Assembly: GCF_025755255.1 (NCBI RefSeq)
Contig: NZ_JALIEB010000005.1
Location: 124,001 to 188,000 of the forward strand
DNA from: Roseobacter sinensis
GTDB taxonomy: Bacteria; Pseudomonadota; Alphaproteobacteria; Rhodobacterales; Rhodobacteraceae
Reading direction: 5' to 3'
Length of the DNA: 64,000 nucleotides
Below, in pieces: positions 53,001 to 61,695 of the stretch. The notes beneath the pieces were generated by a model. The model was not told the origin of the DNA, searched no databases, and saw nothing but the letters and a program-made list of their open reading frames with translations. Position numbers and translations under genes: made by a program. Every line of letters starts with the position of its first letter. Position 1 is the stretch's first letter.

Positions 53001-53539
53001 ATCTGGAAGAGGCGATCAAGACCCTGCGCGGCGGCATCGCAAGCCTCAACAAGGAAGGCCGCGAGCGCCTGCTCACGGCTTTCGAGCAGGTGAACGCAAA
53101 CTTCTCGATGCTGTTCACCCATCTCTTCGGCGGTGGTGAGGCCAATCTGGTCATGGTGGAGAGCGATGATCCGCTTGAAGCGGGGCTGGAGATCATGTGC
53201 CAGCCGCCAGGCAAGAAGCTGTCGACGCTGAGCCTGCTGTCGGGCGGTGAACAAACGCTGACCGCGATGGCCTTGATCTTTGCCGTGTTCCTCGCCAATC
53301 CGGCACCGATCTGCGTGCTCGACGAGGTCGATGCGCCGCTGGACGACGCCAATGTGACGCGCTTCTGCGATCTGCTCGACGAGATGTGCCGCCAGACCGA
53401 AACACGGTTCCTGATCATCACGCACCATGCGGTGACCATGGCGCGGATGGACCGTCTCTTCGGCGTGACGATGGCGGAGCAGGGGGTGAGCCAGCTGGTC
53501 TCGGTCGATCTGAAGAAGGCCGAGACGCTGGTGGCGTGA
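50084..53539 (+). CDS. smc: Chromosome segregation protein SMC
   Basis: SMC compacts and arranges chromosomes with ScpA and ScpB. The 1151-residue protein has the head Walker A GPNGCGKSN (31-39), long coiled coils rich in Ala, Glu and Arg (about 160-500 and 650-970), a hinge near 510-640 (GYEKALGAALADDLRAP onward), and the C-terminal signature LSGGEQTLTA (near 1050) with Walker B VLDEVDAPLDD. It starts with TTG at 50084, giving the family opening MRFSKLRLTGFKSFVDP. It is separated by 218 bases from the divergent regulator. Confidence 0.96.
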   Translation: MRFSKLRLTGFKSFVDPTDLIIADGLTGVVGPNGCGKSNLLEALRWVMGENRPTAMRGGGMEDVIFAGAATRPARNFAEVALHIDNAERLAPAGFNDHDQLEIVRRITRDVGSAYKVGAKDVRARDVQMLFADASTGAHSPALVRQGQIAELINAKPKSRRRILEEAAGISGLYQRRHEAELKLKGAETNLARVDDVIEQLANQLGQLARQARQAARYREIGTALRRAEGMLLYRRWREADEARELAEQALRGRVTEAAQAEAAVRQAAKARETAEAALPHLREEESIAAAVLQRLTVERDTLNDQETRALALIETLTGRIAQLGHDIAREGGLNRDAGDTIERLEWEAAELAKASEGHEALLAEAAEAAREAAAVLQAREEDMSTQTEDMARLSARHASAQRLLEDSRTTQDKSEAEAARAREAVAASEAALAKARADFTAAEAAEKEAVTTSKAADAALIAAEEARAETQAREAEARAQRSEAEGEMNALRAEAGALAKLVDRDTAEGGQVLDRLHVTSGYEKALGAALADDLRAPEVAADGPSGWAVLPAYTAHQPLPEGAKPLSLFVEVPEVLARRISQIGLVEPDDGPRLQAALKPGQRLVSAEGDLWRWDGFRAWAEDAPSAAALRLQQLNRLEELKQGLEAATQRADGARAAHVRLGAQLEDLTRADKTAREARRAADKLMAEAGRQLSRAEADRNLAEGRLESLGLAVARHEEEAMGARTRLKEAERALEELGDLDEARALVEQVRMAVEAARITMMSRRSAHDELRREGEARTRRAQEVIKEISGWRQRLETAEKRSAELVARKTSAEEELDLAQAAPAEIAAKRAEMSDAISVAEVRKAQSADALSEAEAALRNAAQAEREAERVASEAREARAGAEARSDAARETVAQAAERIADEAQVTPSQLLGQLEVTPDDMPKADALEADVNRLKRQRDALGAVNLRAEEDAAEVQTEHDTLTREKADLEEAIKTLRGGIASLNKEGRERLLTAFEQVNANFSMLFTHLFGGGEANLVMVESDDPLEAGLEIMCQPPGKKLSTLSLLSGGEQTLTAMALIFAVFLANPAPICVLDEVDAPLDDANVTRFCDLLDEMCRQTETRFLIITHHAVTMARMDRLFGVTMAEQGVSQLVSVDLKKAETLVA

Positions 53540-53633
53540 CACGAGGCCGGGCGATGGCCTGCAACCGTGATGAATGGGGCGCGGTCACTGGAACGTGTCT
53601 TGGCTGCGGGATGCGAGCCGTTAGGGTGGCCCT

Positions 53634-54002
53634 ATGGTTCGGATTTTCTGTCTCGCGGTGCTCTGGTCGTTGCCTACCGTTGCGGTGGCCCAAGACTGGG
53701 CGTTGCGTGCGGATGATCGGCTTCTGACGCGGGACGAGGTGGCCCAGCTCACCGAGGGGCAGACACTGGTGTTCTATGACGATGGGCGGTCCAAATTCTC
53801 AGCCGGTGGCGCCTATTCCTATACATATGCGAGCGGCCAATCCGCCTTTGGGCGCTACCGGGTCGAGGTGGATGGCACGGTGTGCATCGACTATCGCAAC
53901 GGGTTCAGCCGCTGCGATCGCTATGTCGAAAGCGGCAGCCGCATCGTGATGCTGACGGAGAAGGGCGAGCGCTTTCCGATCCGTCCGTCTGCTTCAGACT
54001 AG
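53634..54002 (+). CDS. Hypothetical periplasmic protein
   Basis: The 122-residue protein has a signal peptide (about 1-20, ending AVAQ) and a beta-rich mature part with a paired-Cys segment, GTVCIDYRNGFSRC. The LVFYDDGRSKFSAGGAYSYTYA stretch suggests an extracytoplasmic beta domain. It follows smc by 94 bases in the same direction. I do not recognise a named family. Confidence 0.65.
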   Translation: MVRIFCLAVLWSLPTVAVAQDWALRADDRLLTRDEVAQLTEGQTLVFYDDGRSKFSAGGAYSYTYASGQSAFGRYRVEVDGTVCIDYRNGFSRCDRYVESGSRIVMLTEKGERFPIRPSASD

Positions 54003-54014
54003 CAGTGCCCGGAA

Positions 54015-54048
54015 AGAAAAGACCCTGCGGCACGCAGCGCGCAGGGTC
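54015..54048 (-). terminator. Terminator between convergent genes, mainly leftward
   Basis: GACCCTGCG (54021-54029) and CGCAGGGTC (54040-54048) pair perfectly. Read leftward, the stem is followed by TTTTCTTTCC. It serves the transglycosylase gene and may also end the periplasmic protein transcript. Confidence 0.75.
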
Positions 54049-54127
54049 GTAGAGTGGCAAACCTGAATGAATGTTGCACTGGGAAGATTAGATGCCCGCC
54101 GGTAAAGAAAGGTAAACGCGACGACCG

Positions 54128-55291
54128 TCAAAGCCGTGACAGCAGCGCCGGCGTGGGCCAGGCGTCAGCGGGCAGGCCGAGGCGTTTCTGCTCGGCCTGT
54201 ACCGCGGCGCGGCTGCGAGCCCCGAGGATCCCATCGACTTTGCCTACGTCATGGCCACGTGCCTGAAGTTTGCGCTGAAGCTCCTTGATCTGTGCACCGC
54301 TGAGCCCCGGATCGGGATTGCCGGCGTCGTAGACCGGTGCGCCCTCGAGCCGCGTGCCGAAGTAGGCGGCCGTCAGAACATAGGTAAAGCTTTGATTCCA
54401 TTCGAAATAGACGCGGAAATTTGGATAGGCCAAGAAGGCCGGGCCTTTGTGTCCCTGCGGCAGCAGGAGCGAGGCGGGCAGACCGCGCGCGAGGCTGCCA
54501 TTGCGCGCACGCACACCGAGCGCTTCCCATTCTGCGGCGGACTTCTGCGTTCGCAGACCGCTTTGCGACCAGTCCATGTCAGCGGGTACCGTGACTTCCT
54601 GCAGCCAGGGCTCACCGGCGCGCCAGCCCAGGCTTTGCAGCATCTTGCCGCCGGACATCAGCGCATCGACTGCCGAGGTCTTTAACGAAACCTTACCGTC
54701 GCCGTCGCCATCGACCCCGTTTTCGATAATGTCGCGAGGCAGCATCTGCACCATGCCGATCTCCCCGGCCCAGGCGCCGGTCGTCCTGCGCGGATCGAGC
54801 GCGCCCTGTTCAAAGAGCTCCAACGCCGCGAAGACCTGCGGGCGGAAAAGGTGCGGGCGCCGGCAATCATGCGACAGGGTCACCAGCGCGTTGACAGTGT
54901 TGAAATCGCCCTGAAACCCGCCGTAATCGGTCTCAAAGGCCCAAAAGGCAAGAAGGACACCGCGGCTCACGCCATAGGTTTGCTCGATCCGGTCGAAGAC
55001 TGCGTCGTATTTCTGCGCGTTGCTCTGGCCGCGCCGCAAGCGATCCGCCGAGATGAGGCGCTGAGAGAAATCGAGGAACGGGCGCTGAAAGACGCCCTGC
55101 GCCCGGTCGGCCTTCAGTACCGCGGGATCCTGACGCACGCCGGAGAAGAATTGCTCCACCGCGGCGCGCGCATGGCCTTTTTGGACCGCCTCTGCCTTAA
55201 GATCGTTGACGAAACCGGAGAACGACCCACCGCAGGCCTGCGCGAGGCCGGGCAGGAGGACGGCAAGAGCAGCGATCAGGGGTAGGCGCAT
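54128..55291 (-). CDS. Lytic murein transglycosylase with C-terminal peptidoglycan-binding domain
   Basis: The 387-residue protein cleaves peptidoglycan glycan strands to anhydro-muropeptides. It has a signal peptide (1-19) followed by a cysteine at 20, so it could be a lipoprotein. The MltB-like SLT_2 domain has the catalytic glutamate in AFWAFETDYGGF (Glu120) and GEIGMVQMLP. A C-terminal PG-binding domain (about 325-385) has the DVGKVDGILGARSRAAVQ repeat. The start at 55291 overlaps the cobD stop by one base. Confidence 0.92.
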   Translation of the reverse strand: MRLPLIAALAVLLPGLAQACGGSFSGFVNDLKAEAVQKGHARAAVEQFFSGVRQDPAVLKADRAQGVFQRPFLDFSQRLISADRLRRGQSNAQKYDAVFDRIEQTYGVSRGVLLAFWAFETDYGGFQGDFNTVNALVTLSHDCRRPHLFRPQVFAALELFEQGALDPRRTTGAWAGEIGMVQMLPRDIIENGVDGDGDGKVSLKTSAVDALMSGGKMLQSLGWRAGEPWLQEVTVPADMDWSQSGLRTQKSAAEWEALGVRARNGSLARGLPASLLLPQGHKGPAFLAYPNFRVYFEWNQSFTYVLTAAYFGTRLEGAPVYDAGNPDPGLSGAQIKELQRKLQARGHDVGKVDGILGARSRAAVQAEQKRLGLPADAWPTPALLSRL

Positions 55292-56214
55292 CAGAGGTCT
55301 CCAACGAGTTGCAACACAAGAACAACGACGCAGAGCGCGACGAACAGCGCCCATGCGCGCCACAGCATCGCGATACTTGCGTCGATGTCCACAGGCGTCA
55401 GCAGTTTACGGCCGGTCGCGTTAACAAAGGGGAAATCGCGCAGCGTGCCGTCATAGGCACGTGGTCCGGCCAGTGCGATGCCGAGCGCACGCGCCATCGC
55501 CGCTTCGGGCCACCCGGCATTGGGCGAGCGGTGCCGGCGCGCGTCGGACCTGATGCCGCGGGCCTCAGTCGCACGACCCGTCAGGGCGATGAGCCCGGCC
55601 GTCAACCGGGCCGGAATGAGGTTCAGAAGATCGTCCAGCCGTGCAACCGCCCAACCGAAATCCTCGTGGCGTGGCGTGCGGTAGCCGATCATGCTGTCGC
55701 CGGTGTTGATGAGCTTGTAGGTGATCACGCCTGGCAGCCCAGCGAGCAAGAACCAGAAGGCAGGCGCGATGACCCCATCGGAGAGGTTTTCCGCAGCACT
55801 TTCGATGGCGGCTCGGGCGGTCTGGCTCTCATCCATGGCGGCGGTGTCCCGGCTGACGATCCGGGCCACGGCGCGGCGGCCTTCGGGGAGTGAGACGCGC
55901 AACCCATCCGCGACCTCGGCCACATGTTCGACCAGAGAGCGCTGCGCCAGCAGCACAGCGGTGGCCAGAACTTCTGCGAGCGGCCCCAGCCAGCTCAGAG
56001 CAGTGCCGATCAGGAGGCCGGTGAGGACGAGCAGGACGGCACAAAGCGCGCCCTTAGCGCGCCGGGCGGCGCCTGCGTTGAGCAGGCGCTCGAGGCCGCC
56101 CACGAGGCGACCCATCAGCACGGCCGGGTGCGGCACCCGATCCCACAGCCAGCGCGGCTCGCCCAGGACGGCGTCGAGCAGCAGGGCGCCGATCAGCAGT
56201 GCGGCTGTCGTCAT
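55291..56214 (-). CDS. cobD: Adenosylcobinamide-phosphate synthase CobD/CbiB
   Basis: The 307-residue membrane protein attaches aminopropanol phosphate to adenosylcobyric acid. It begins [32 protein letters not shown] (in parts LLDAVLGEP and HPAVLMG) and has the conserved [34 protein letters not shown] block (in parts SRDTAAMDE and [13 protein letters not shown]). Several membrane helices are visible. It is coupled to cobC by a four-base overlap. Confidence 0.94.
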   Translation of the reverse strand: MTTAALLIGALLLDAVLGEPRWLWDRVPHPAVLMGRLVGGLERLLNAGAARRAKGALCAVLLVLTGLLIGTALSWLGPLAEVLATAVLLAQRSLVEHVAEVADGLRVSLPEGRRAVARIVSRDTAAMDESQTARAAIESAAENLSDGVIAPAFWFLLAGLPGVITYKLINTGDSMIGYRTPRHEDFGWAVARLDDLLNLIPARLTAGLIALTGRATEARGIRSDARRHRSPNAGWPEAAMARALGIALAGPRAYDGTLRDFPFVNATGRKLLTPVDIDASIAMLWRAWALFVALCVVVLVLQLVGDL

Positions 56215-57167
56215 GCCAGTGCGGCCTCGAGGCGCGGCCAGTGTAAGCTATGCGGCAGGCCGAGGCGCAGCCAACGTGGATTGTAGGGGAAGATCCGGCT
56301 CCAGATCCGATGGGTGGCGAGCCGCTCCTGCCAGATGGCGGCATCCTCGACCTCGTAGAGCCGAAAGAGCGTGGTGCCGCCACGGACTCGGGCGCCGGCG
56401 ATCTGCATCAGCGCATCAAGACGCGCCGCATCCTCGGCGAGCCGGGCGCGGGTCTCTCGCGCCCAGTCCACATCGGTGAGGGCGGCAGTGCCGATGTGCA
56501 ATGCCGGTCCGGAAACGGGCCAGGGGCCCAAGGCTTCGCGCAGCATGTCGATGAGGCCCGGGTCGCCTGCGACAAAGCCGAGACGCATCCCCGCGAGGCC
56601 CCAGAATTTGCCAAAGCTCTTCAGGATCAGGATGCCAGGCTGTGTGGCGAGCGTCATCAGCGAACAGGTCGGCGCGACGTCGCAAAAGCTTTCGTCGATC
56701 AGGGTGAGGTCTGCATCGGGCGAGGGCAGCGTCTCCGCCGTCATAAGCTTGCCATCGGGGTTGTTCGGATGCACCACCACCCGCGCAGCGGCAGGCGTAT
56801 CCTCCACCTGTCGCCAGCCATGGGCGGCGAAGGCGGCCGCGTGCTCGTTGTAGGTGGGCCCCGGAATGCAGACCGTGGCCGGAGGCCGCAGCTGCGGGAC
56901 CCGCGCGATGAGTGCCGAGGCACCGGGCGCAGCGAGCAGATCAGCGGTGTCGGGGACGCCCCAGAATGCTCGGGCGGCATCGATCAGAGCCGCTTCAGCG
57001 GCGCGATCGGGCAGGGCCGTCCAGGCGTCGGCCGGTAACACAGGAACCGGGTAGGGATGCGGATTGATACCTGTCGACAGGTCGATCCAGCCGATTCGTT
57101 TTCCCCCGAACCGAGCGATTGCAGCATCGAGGCCGCCGCCATGGTCGCGTTTACATTTCGTCAACAA
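56211..57167 (-). CDS. cobC: Threonine-phosphate decarboxylase (CobC-type aminotransferase fold)
   Basis: The 318-residue pyridoxal enzyme makes aminopropanol phosphate for the next step, CobD. It opens [14 protein letters not shown], has [31 protein letters not shown] and the cofactor lysine in [17 protein letters not shown]. No ATG exists at the start; TTG at 57167 or 57164 are the candidates, placing the family DHGG motif at residue 8-9. With cobD this completes the nucleotide-loop side of cobalamin synthesis here; no other cob genes are near. Confidence 0.9.
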   Translation of the reverse strand: MLTKCKRDHGGGLDAAIARFGGKRIGWIDLSTGINPHPYPVPVLPADAWTALPDRAAEAALIDAARAFWGVPDTADLLAAPGASALIARVPQLRPPATVCIPGPTYNEHAAAFAAHGWRQVEDTPAAARVVVHPNNPDGKLMTAETLPSPDADLTLIDESFCDVAPTCSLMTLATQPGILILKSFGKFWGLAGMRLGFVAGDPGLIDMLREALGPWPVSGPALHIGTAALTDVDWARETRARLAEDAARLDALMQIAGARVRGGTTLFRLYEVEDAAIWQERLATHRIWSRIFPYNPRWLRLGLPHSLHWPRLEAALA

Positions 57168-57281
57168 TCAGCCCCAAACCCAAGGAACGTGGCGCAAAAC
57201 CGCAGTTTTGCCCCTCGCAGAAAGCGGAAATCAGCCGGTTAATCAAGTCTGACCGCAAATCATAAAGTTGTCGTGGATTGC

Positions 57282-57296
57282 TTAATCGTTTGTTAA
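57282..57296. promoter_or_regulatory. CtrA-type site before the receiver gene
   Basis: TTAATCGTTTGTTAA matches the full CtrA consensus TTAA-N7-TTAA exactly. It lies 65 bases before the start of the single-receiver protein. Binding is inferred from the motif. Confidence 0.6.
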
Positions 57297-57360
57297 CCTT
57301 TGAGGCAGACCAAGATGTTACAGAGTGCAACAATTCCGGATCATCCGGGATGGAGGACAG

Positions 57361-57741
57361 ATGAAGGTTCTGATTGTCGAGAGCCAAAACGATCTGGCTC
57401 AAATCTGGCAGAAGCATTTGGAGCGCATGGGCATGAGCGTGTCGCTTGCGCTTGGCCAAACCGAGGCCATTCGCCATCTCAGCACCCATGGCACGGACAT
57501 CATCATCATGGATCTCGTTCTCACGGATGGGTCCGCACTCGCCGTAGCGGATTATGCGAGTTATCGCCAACCCGAGGCGAAGGTGATCTTCGTCACCAAT
57601 ACGTCCTTCTTTTCGGATGGCTCGATCTTCTCGCATGCCACAAACGCCTGTGCCTTCGTGCAAAGCGCAACCCCGCCCGAAGACCTCGCGGCGATGGTCG
57701 AACACTACGGTGCGCCGACGCAGCAGTCCGGCGCGGCCTGA
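57361..57741 (+). CDS. Degenerate single-domain response regulator
   Basis: The 126-residue protein is one receiver domain, opening MKVLIVESQNDLAQIW with a possible phospho-acceptor Asp51 in IIIMDLVL and VTNTS for the conserved Thr. The first acidic pair reads E8-S9 instead of two acids, and the conserved Lys of the last strand reads FVQS with Gln. So phosphorylation may be weak or absent. It has no output domain. The start follows GGAGGACAG, behind a CtrA-type site, hinting at a cell-cycle or motility role. Confidence 0.82.
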   Translation: MKVLIVESQNDLAQIWQKHLERMGMSVSLALGQTEAIRHLSTHGTDIIIMDLVLTDGSALAVADYASYRQPEAKVIFVTNTSFFSDGSIFSHATNACAFVQSATPPEDLAAMVEHYGAPTQQSGAA

Positions 57742-57755
57742 GGCGCTGGCGCACG

Positions 57756-58736
57756 CTAGCCGCGCCCATGCGGTTCGGTGAAATCGAGGTCCGGCCCGAT
57801 GGGGACGATGCGGTGCGGGTTAATCGTTTCGTGACTGTAGTGATAGTGGCGGATGATATGCGCGAAGTTGACGGTCTCGGCCACGCCGGGGGTCTGATAT
57901 AGTTCGCGCGTATAAGCCCAAAGATGCGGGTGGTCGACAAGGCGCTTGCGGTTGCATTTGAAATGCCCGTGATAGACCGGATCGAAGCGGACCAGCGTGG
58001 TAAAGAGACGCCAGTCAGCTTCGGTGAGCCGGTCACCCATGAGATAGCGGTTGCCGGCGAGCCGGCCCTCGAGCCAGTCAAGTGTTTCGAACAGCGGGGT
58101 GATAGCCGCGTCATATGCCTCTTGGGTGGTGGCGAAGCCGGCTTTGTAGACGCCGTTGTTCACGGTGTCATAAATACGGTCGTTCACCGGTGCGATGGCG
58201 TCGCGCAACTCTTCCGGCCAGTAGTCATCGGTGTTGCCGGTGAGCCCGTCGAAGGCGGAGTTGAACATGCGGATGATCTCGGAGCTTTCGTTGCTCACGA
58301 TGGTTTCGCGCTCCTTGTCCCAGAGGATGGGCACGGTCACGCGACCGGAGATCTGCGGGTCGGCCTTGAGGTAGATATCCCGGGCGAACGGCAGTCCATA
58401 GAGCTTATCTCCGGTGGCGCCGTGATCATCGGTTTCGAATGTCCAGCCGTCGCCCAGCATGTCGGGATGCACGACGGAGACCGAGATATGATCGGTCAGT
58501 TCCTTGAGATGCCGGAAGATCAACGTACGGTGTGCCCAGGGGCAGGCATGGCTGACATAGAGGTGATAGCGCCCCGAATCGGGTGTGAACCCGCCGATGC
58601 CCGAGGGGCCAGCGGCACCGTTTGCCGTGATCCAGTTGCGGAATTTCGCCTCCGAGCGCTTGAATTTTCCACCTGTCGATGCCGTGTCATACCACTTGTC
58701 ACGCCAGACGCCGTCTACGAGTAAGCCCACCCGCAT
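57756..58736 (-). CDS. Glutathionyl-hydroquinone reductase (Xi-class GST)
   Basis: The 326-residue enzyme reduces glutathionyl-hydroquinones with glutathione. The thioredoxin-like domain has the catalytic Cys65 in VSHACPWAHRTLI, and TVPILWDKE with SNESSEIIRMFN afterwards. The helical domain has LEGRLAGNRYLMGDRLTEADWRLFTTL and YTRELYQTPGVAETVN. The CPWA motif identifies the YqjG/EcM4 type. It is convergent with the receiver gene, 14 bases apart. Confidence 0.92.
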   Translation of the reverse strand: MRVGLLVDGVWRDKWYDTASTGGKFKRSEAKFRNWITANGAAGPSGIGGFTPDSGRYHLYVSHACPWAHRTLIFRHLKELTDHISVSVVHPDMLGDGWTFETDDHGATGDKLYGLPFARDIYLKADPQISGRVTVPILWDKERETIVSNESSEIIRMFNSAFDGLTGNTDDYWPEELRDAIAPVNDRIYDTVNNGVYKAGFATTQEAYDAAITPLFETLDWLEGRLAGNRYLMGDRLTEADWRLFTTLVRFDPVYHGHFKCNRKRLVDHPHLWAYTRELYQTPGVAETVNFAHIIRHYHYSHETINPHRIVPIGPDLDFTEPHGRG

Positions 58737-58913
58737 TCTCCTTCATTGCTTGGCCGAAACCTACGGGTCCGACGCACGCCGTACCAGCCCGGCAGATGCG
58801 CAGCCCCTCTGCGCTGCCGCACAAGGTCGGTGCTGTGCCATAAAAACTTAACTTGATTTTTAAGGACTGCGGGCATCATCTAGGAGCAGGGGGTGCTGTA
58901 AGGTTGTAACGAT

Positions 58914-59276
58914 ATGGAAGCGATTTTTTCCAAAGAGATTCAAGCAGGTCTGGATCAAGCCCGACTGGACGCGTTGAAGAAGTCAGCGCGGTTGCGGGTC
59001 TCTGCAGACGGTGCGATCCACCCGGTTTTGCGCATGTGGAAGACGGGGTTTGTGCTGGAAAGCGAAGCGCCCCCTCTGCGCGGTCTGGTGGATCTTTACG
59101 ATGGAAGTATCCATCTGTTTCAGTGCCTGATCGTCACCAGCGATGACGAGGATGGCGAGCGACGCTACGAGTTCAAACGTGCCACGGCCGTGTCGGAAAA
59201 GCCGGCGGTCGATTTCGAGATACCTGACGACACGCCGGCAGGGCTGATCGAAGACACGCGCGAGCACGGCACCTAG
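58914..59276 (+). CDS. Hypothetical PilZ-like small protein
   Basis: The 120-residue soluble protein starts at ATG 58914. It has a basic first part (LDALKKSARLRVSADG), then WKTGFVLESEAPPLRGLVDLYDGS and YEFKRAT, a beta-rich pattern that loosely recalls PilZ domains. The RxxxR and DxSxxG motifs needed for cyclic di-GMP are not clearly present. It ends in an acidic tail. It stands alone between divergent and convergent genes. No confident family. Confidence 0.62.
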   Translation: MEAIFSKEIQAGLDQARLDALKKSARLRVSADGAIHPVLRMWKTGFVLESEAPPLRGLVDLYDGSIHLFQCLIVTSDDEDGERRYEFKRATAVSEKPAVDFEIPDDTPAGLIEDTREHGT

Positions 59277-59390
59277 AGCATCCCAGCCACGCCCGCTCGG
59301 GATCGGATGCCCCGCCTCGTCCCAGGGCGGGTCGGCCCGGAGCTGGGTGCGACAGTGTGCTTCAGATTTTCCGGACGGGGCTGACGCGGA

Positions 59391-60584
59391 TTACTGCAGA
59401 TCTCCGAAGGCGCGGGCGAGCCGCGCACAGGCGTCCTTCACGCGTGCGCGCTGGGTGCCGATGTTGAAACGCATGAAGCTCTCGCCGCCGCTGCCGAAAC
59501 TGGTGCCGTGATTGGCGGCGATCTCGGCGCCCTCCTGAATGCGCCGGATCACTTCGGCTTGCTCCATGCCGGTGCCCGAAAAATCCACCCAGGCGAGATA
59601 GGTGCTTTCCAGTGCCATCGACCGCAGACCGGGGATGGCATTGACCTCGGCGTCGAAGAGTTGGCGGTTGCCGTCGATATAGGCGACCAGATCATCCACC
59701 CAGGCGGCCCCCTCGGGGCTGTAGGCGGCGCGCGCCATGACCAGTCCGAAGGAGTTGGCCGACAGACCCAGGCCCGCCATGCGGCGCCCAAACTGCGCGC
59801 GCAGGTCCGGGTCTTCGATGATGACGTTGCCCGTGTGATGGCCTGCCAGATTGAACGTCTTGCTGGTGGCGGTCATCATGATCAGCCGGTCGGTGATCCC
59901 CTCGATCAGTGCGGCCGGGATATGGCTGTGGCCCGGCATGACCAGATCGTGGTGGATCTCGTCCGAGACGAGGATCAGGTCGTGGCGGCGCGCAAAGGCT
60001 GCAAGCGCGTCCAACTCGCTCCGGCTCCAGACCCGGCCGCCCGGATTGTGCGGCGAGCAGAGAATGATCATCTTCTCTGCGCCGGTCATCTGCGCATCGT
60101 AGGAATCGAAGTCCATTTCGTAGCGCCCGTCTGCGTTGACCAGCTTGCATTCGACGACCTCACGCTCCGCGGCTTTGATGACGCGGGCAAAGGCGTGATA
60201 GACGGGCGTGAAGAGGATCACCCCGTCACCGGGCTCGGTGAAGGCGTCGATGCAGAGCCCGGTGCCGTTCACCAGCCCGTGGGTGTTGAAGATCCACTCC
60301 TTCTCGATGTGCCAGCCGTGCCGCGTCTGCATCCACCACTGGATCGCATCACGATAGCTGCCTTCGTCGCCGTAGTAGCCATAGACCCCGTGGTCGATCA
60401 TGCCTTGCAGAGCCTGCTGCACGCAGTCTGGCGGGTGAAAGTCCATATCGGCCACCCACATCGACAGGCCGGTGTCCGGCGACACGCCGTAAAGGCTCTG
60501 CATGCTGTCCCACTTGGCGCAATCGGTGCCGCAGCGGTCGATCAGCGTGTCAAAGCGGGTATCGAAGGGGGTGTCTAGGCTCAT
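59391..60584 (-). CDS. patB: PatB/MalY-type pyridoxal lyase (cystathionine beta-lyase)
   Basis: The 397-residue fold-type I pyridoxal enzyme probably cleaves C-S bonds in cystathionine or cysteine conjugates. It has MWVADMDFHPP near 42-52, VYGYYGD, SPHNPGGRVWS near 177-187, SDEIHHDLVMPGH, and the cofactor Lys242 in ATSKTFNLAG. These are PatB/MalY marks rather than MetC ones. In Roseobacters such lyases may act on DMSP-related or other sulfur compounds, but nothing adjacent supports that. It is divergent from the deformylase gene. Confidence 0.9.
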   Translation of the reverse strand: MSLDTPFDTRFDTLIDRCGTDCAKWDSMQSLYGVSPDTGLSMWVADMDFHPPDCVQQALQGMIDHGVYGYYGDEGSYRDAIQWWMQTRHGWHIEKEWIFNTHGLVNGTGLCIDAFTEPGDGVILFTPVYHAFARVIKAAEREVVECKLVNADGRYEMDFDSYDAQMTGAEKMIILCSPHNPGGRVWSRSELDALAAFARRHDLILVSDEIHHDLVMPGHSHIPAALIEGITDRLIMMTATSKTFNLAGHHTGNVIIEDPDLRAQFGRRMAGLGLSANSFGLVMARAAYSPEGAAWVDDLVAYIDGNRQLFDAEVNAIPGLRSMALESTYLAWVDFSGTGMEQAEVIRRIQEGAEIAANHGTSFGSGGESFMRFNIGTQRARVKDACARLARAFGDLQ

Positions 60585-60682
60585 CGGGCTCTCCTGCTTC
60601 TGGCGCGCAAGCTAGCGGGAATCTCCGGCGCTGCAAGCCCGGTCGAGTTGCAGACGCTGTCCGGCTGACATACATCCGTTGC

Positions 60683-61201
60683 ATGAAGAGAAAGATTCTG
60701 CTGCATCCCGATCCGCGCCTCAAGAAGGTGTCCGCGCCGGTCCCAGATCTGAGTGACGATCTGCGCGCTTTGGCCGATGACATGCTGGAGACCATGTATG
60801 ACGCGCCCGGCGTCGGGCTGGCCGCACCCCAGGTCGGGATCTTGCAGCGCCTCGTGGTGATGGATTGCGTGAAGGGCGAGAATGAAGCACCCCGCCCGCT
60901 GATCATGTTCAACCCCGAGATCGTGTCGTCTTCGGACGAGACAAATGTCTACGAAGAGGGGTGTCTCTCGTTGCCCGAGCAGTTCGCCGATGTGACGCGT
61001 CCTGCGGAGGTCGAGGTGCGCTGGATCGATCGCGAGGGCAAGGCGCAGCAGGAGGTGTTCACCGGGCTCTGGGCCACCTGCGCGCAGCATGAGATCGACC
61101 ATCTGGAGGGCAAGCTCTTCATCGACTATCTGAAGCCGCTCAAGCGCCAGATGATCACCCGCAAGATGGTCAAGATGAAGCGCGAGCTGGCGCGCACGTG
61201 A
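60683..61201 (+). CDS. def: Peptide deformylase
   Basis: Def removes the formyl group from new proteins. The 172-residue protein has all three motifs: GVGLAAPQ (43-50), EGCLS (92-96, Cys94 binds metal) and HEIDH (136-140, Glu137 catalytic). The length is typical. It overlaps the GTG start of a second, degenerate deformylase by four bases, and fmt follows, the usual grouping of formyl addition and removal. Confidence 0.96.
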   Translation: MKRKILLHPDPRLKKVSAPVPDLSDDLRALADDMLETMYDAPGVGLAAPQVGILQRLVVMDCVKGENEAPRPLIMFNPEIVSSSDETNVYEEGCLSLPEQFADVTRPAEVEVRWIDREGKAQQEVFTGLWATCAQHEIDHLEGKLFIDYLKPLKRQMITRKMVKMKRELART

Positions 61202-61695
61202 GCAGGCGCGCTTTGCTGCAATGGCCGGACGCGCGGTTGCGCGCCACGGCCGATCCGGTCGATGAAATCACCGATGAGATCCGTACCCTCTGGGAGGAGA
61301 TGATCGAGACGATGGACGCGATGCCGGGGGTCGGCCTGGCCGCACCTCAGATCGGAGTGATGCTGCAGGTGGCCGTGGTGGATGCCTCCGACGCGCGCAA
61401 CCGGCGGATCCGTCTGGCCAACCCCGAGATCCTCGATACCTCGGCCGTCATGAACGTGCATGACGAAGCGAGCCCCAATCTGCCGGGTGTCTCGGCCAAA
61501 GTGTCTCGCCCACGTGGCGTGGCGGTGCGCTATATGGATGAGACGGGGATGTACGTGCGGCGCGATTTCGCCGGTTTGGAGGCGACCAGCGTGCAGCACC
61601 AGATAGACCATCTTCAGGGACGGATGTATTTCGACCGGCTGAGCAAGGTGAAACGCGACATGCTGCTGCGCAAGGCCCGCAAGCTGCAGCGGTAA
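61198..61695 (+). CDS. Peptide deformylase-like protein without catalytic residues
   Basis: The 165-residue paralogue of Def keeps motif 1, GVGLAAPQ (44-51). Motif 2 reads EASPN in place of EGCLS (90-94), so the metal-binding cysteine is lost, and motif 3 reads HQIDH (134-138) with Gln for the catalytic Glu. It should not hydrolyse formyl groups. It may bind ribosomes or formyl-peptides or modify Def. It starts with GTG at 61198, coupled to def, and is followed by a palindromic repeat and fmt. Confidence 0.9.
   Translation: MSRRALLQWPDARLRATADPVDEITDEIRTLWEEMIETMDAMPGVGLAAPQIGVMLQVAVVDASDARNRRIRLANPEILDTSAVMNVHDEASPNLPGVSAKVSRPRGVAVRYMDETGMYVRRDFAGLEATSVQHQIDHLQGRMYFDRLSKVKRDMLLRKARKLQR

Noticed and set aside
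58849-58866. TTAA repeats before the PilZ-like gene as a CtrA site
   Set aside because: The two TTAA halves are spaced by eight bases instead of seven.
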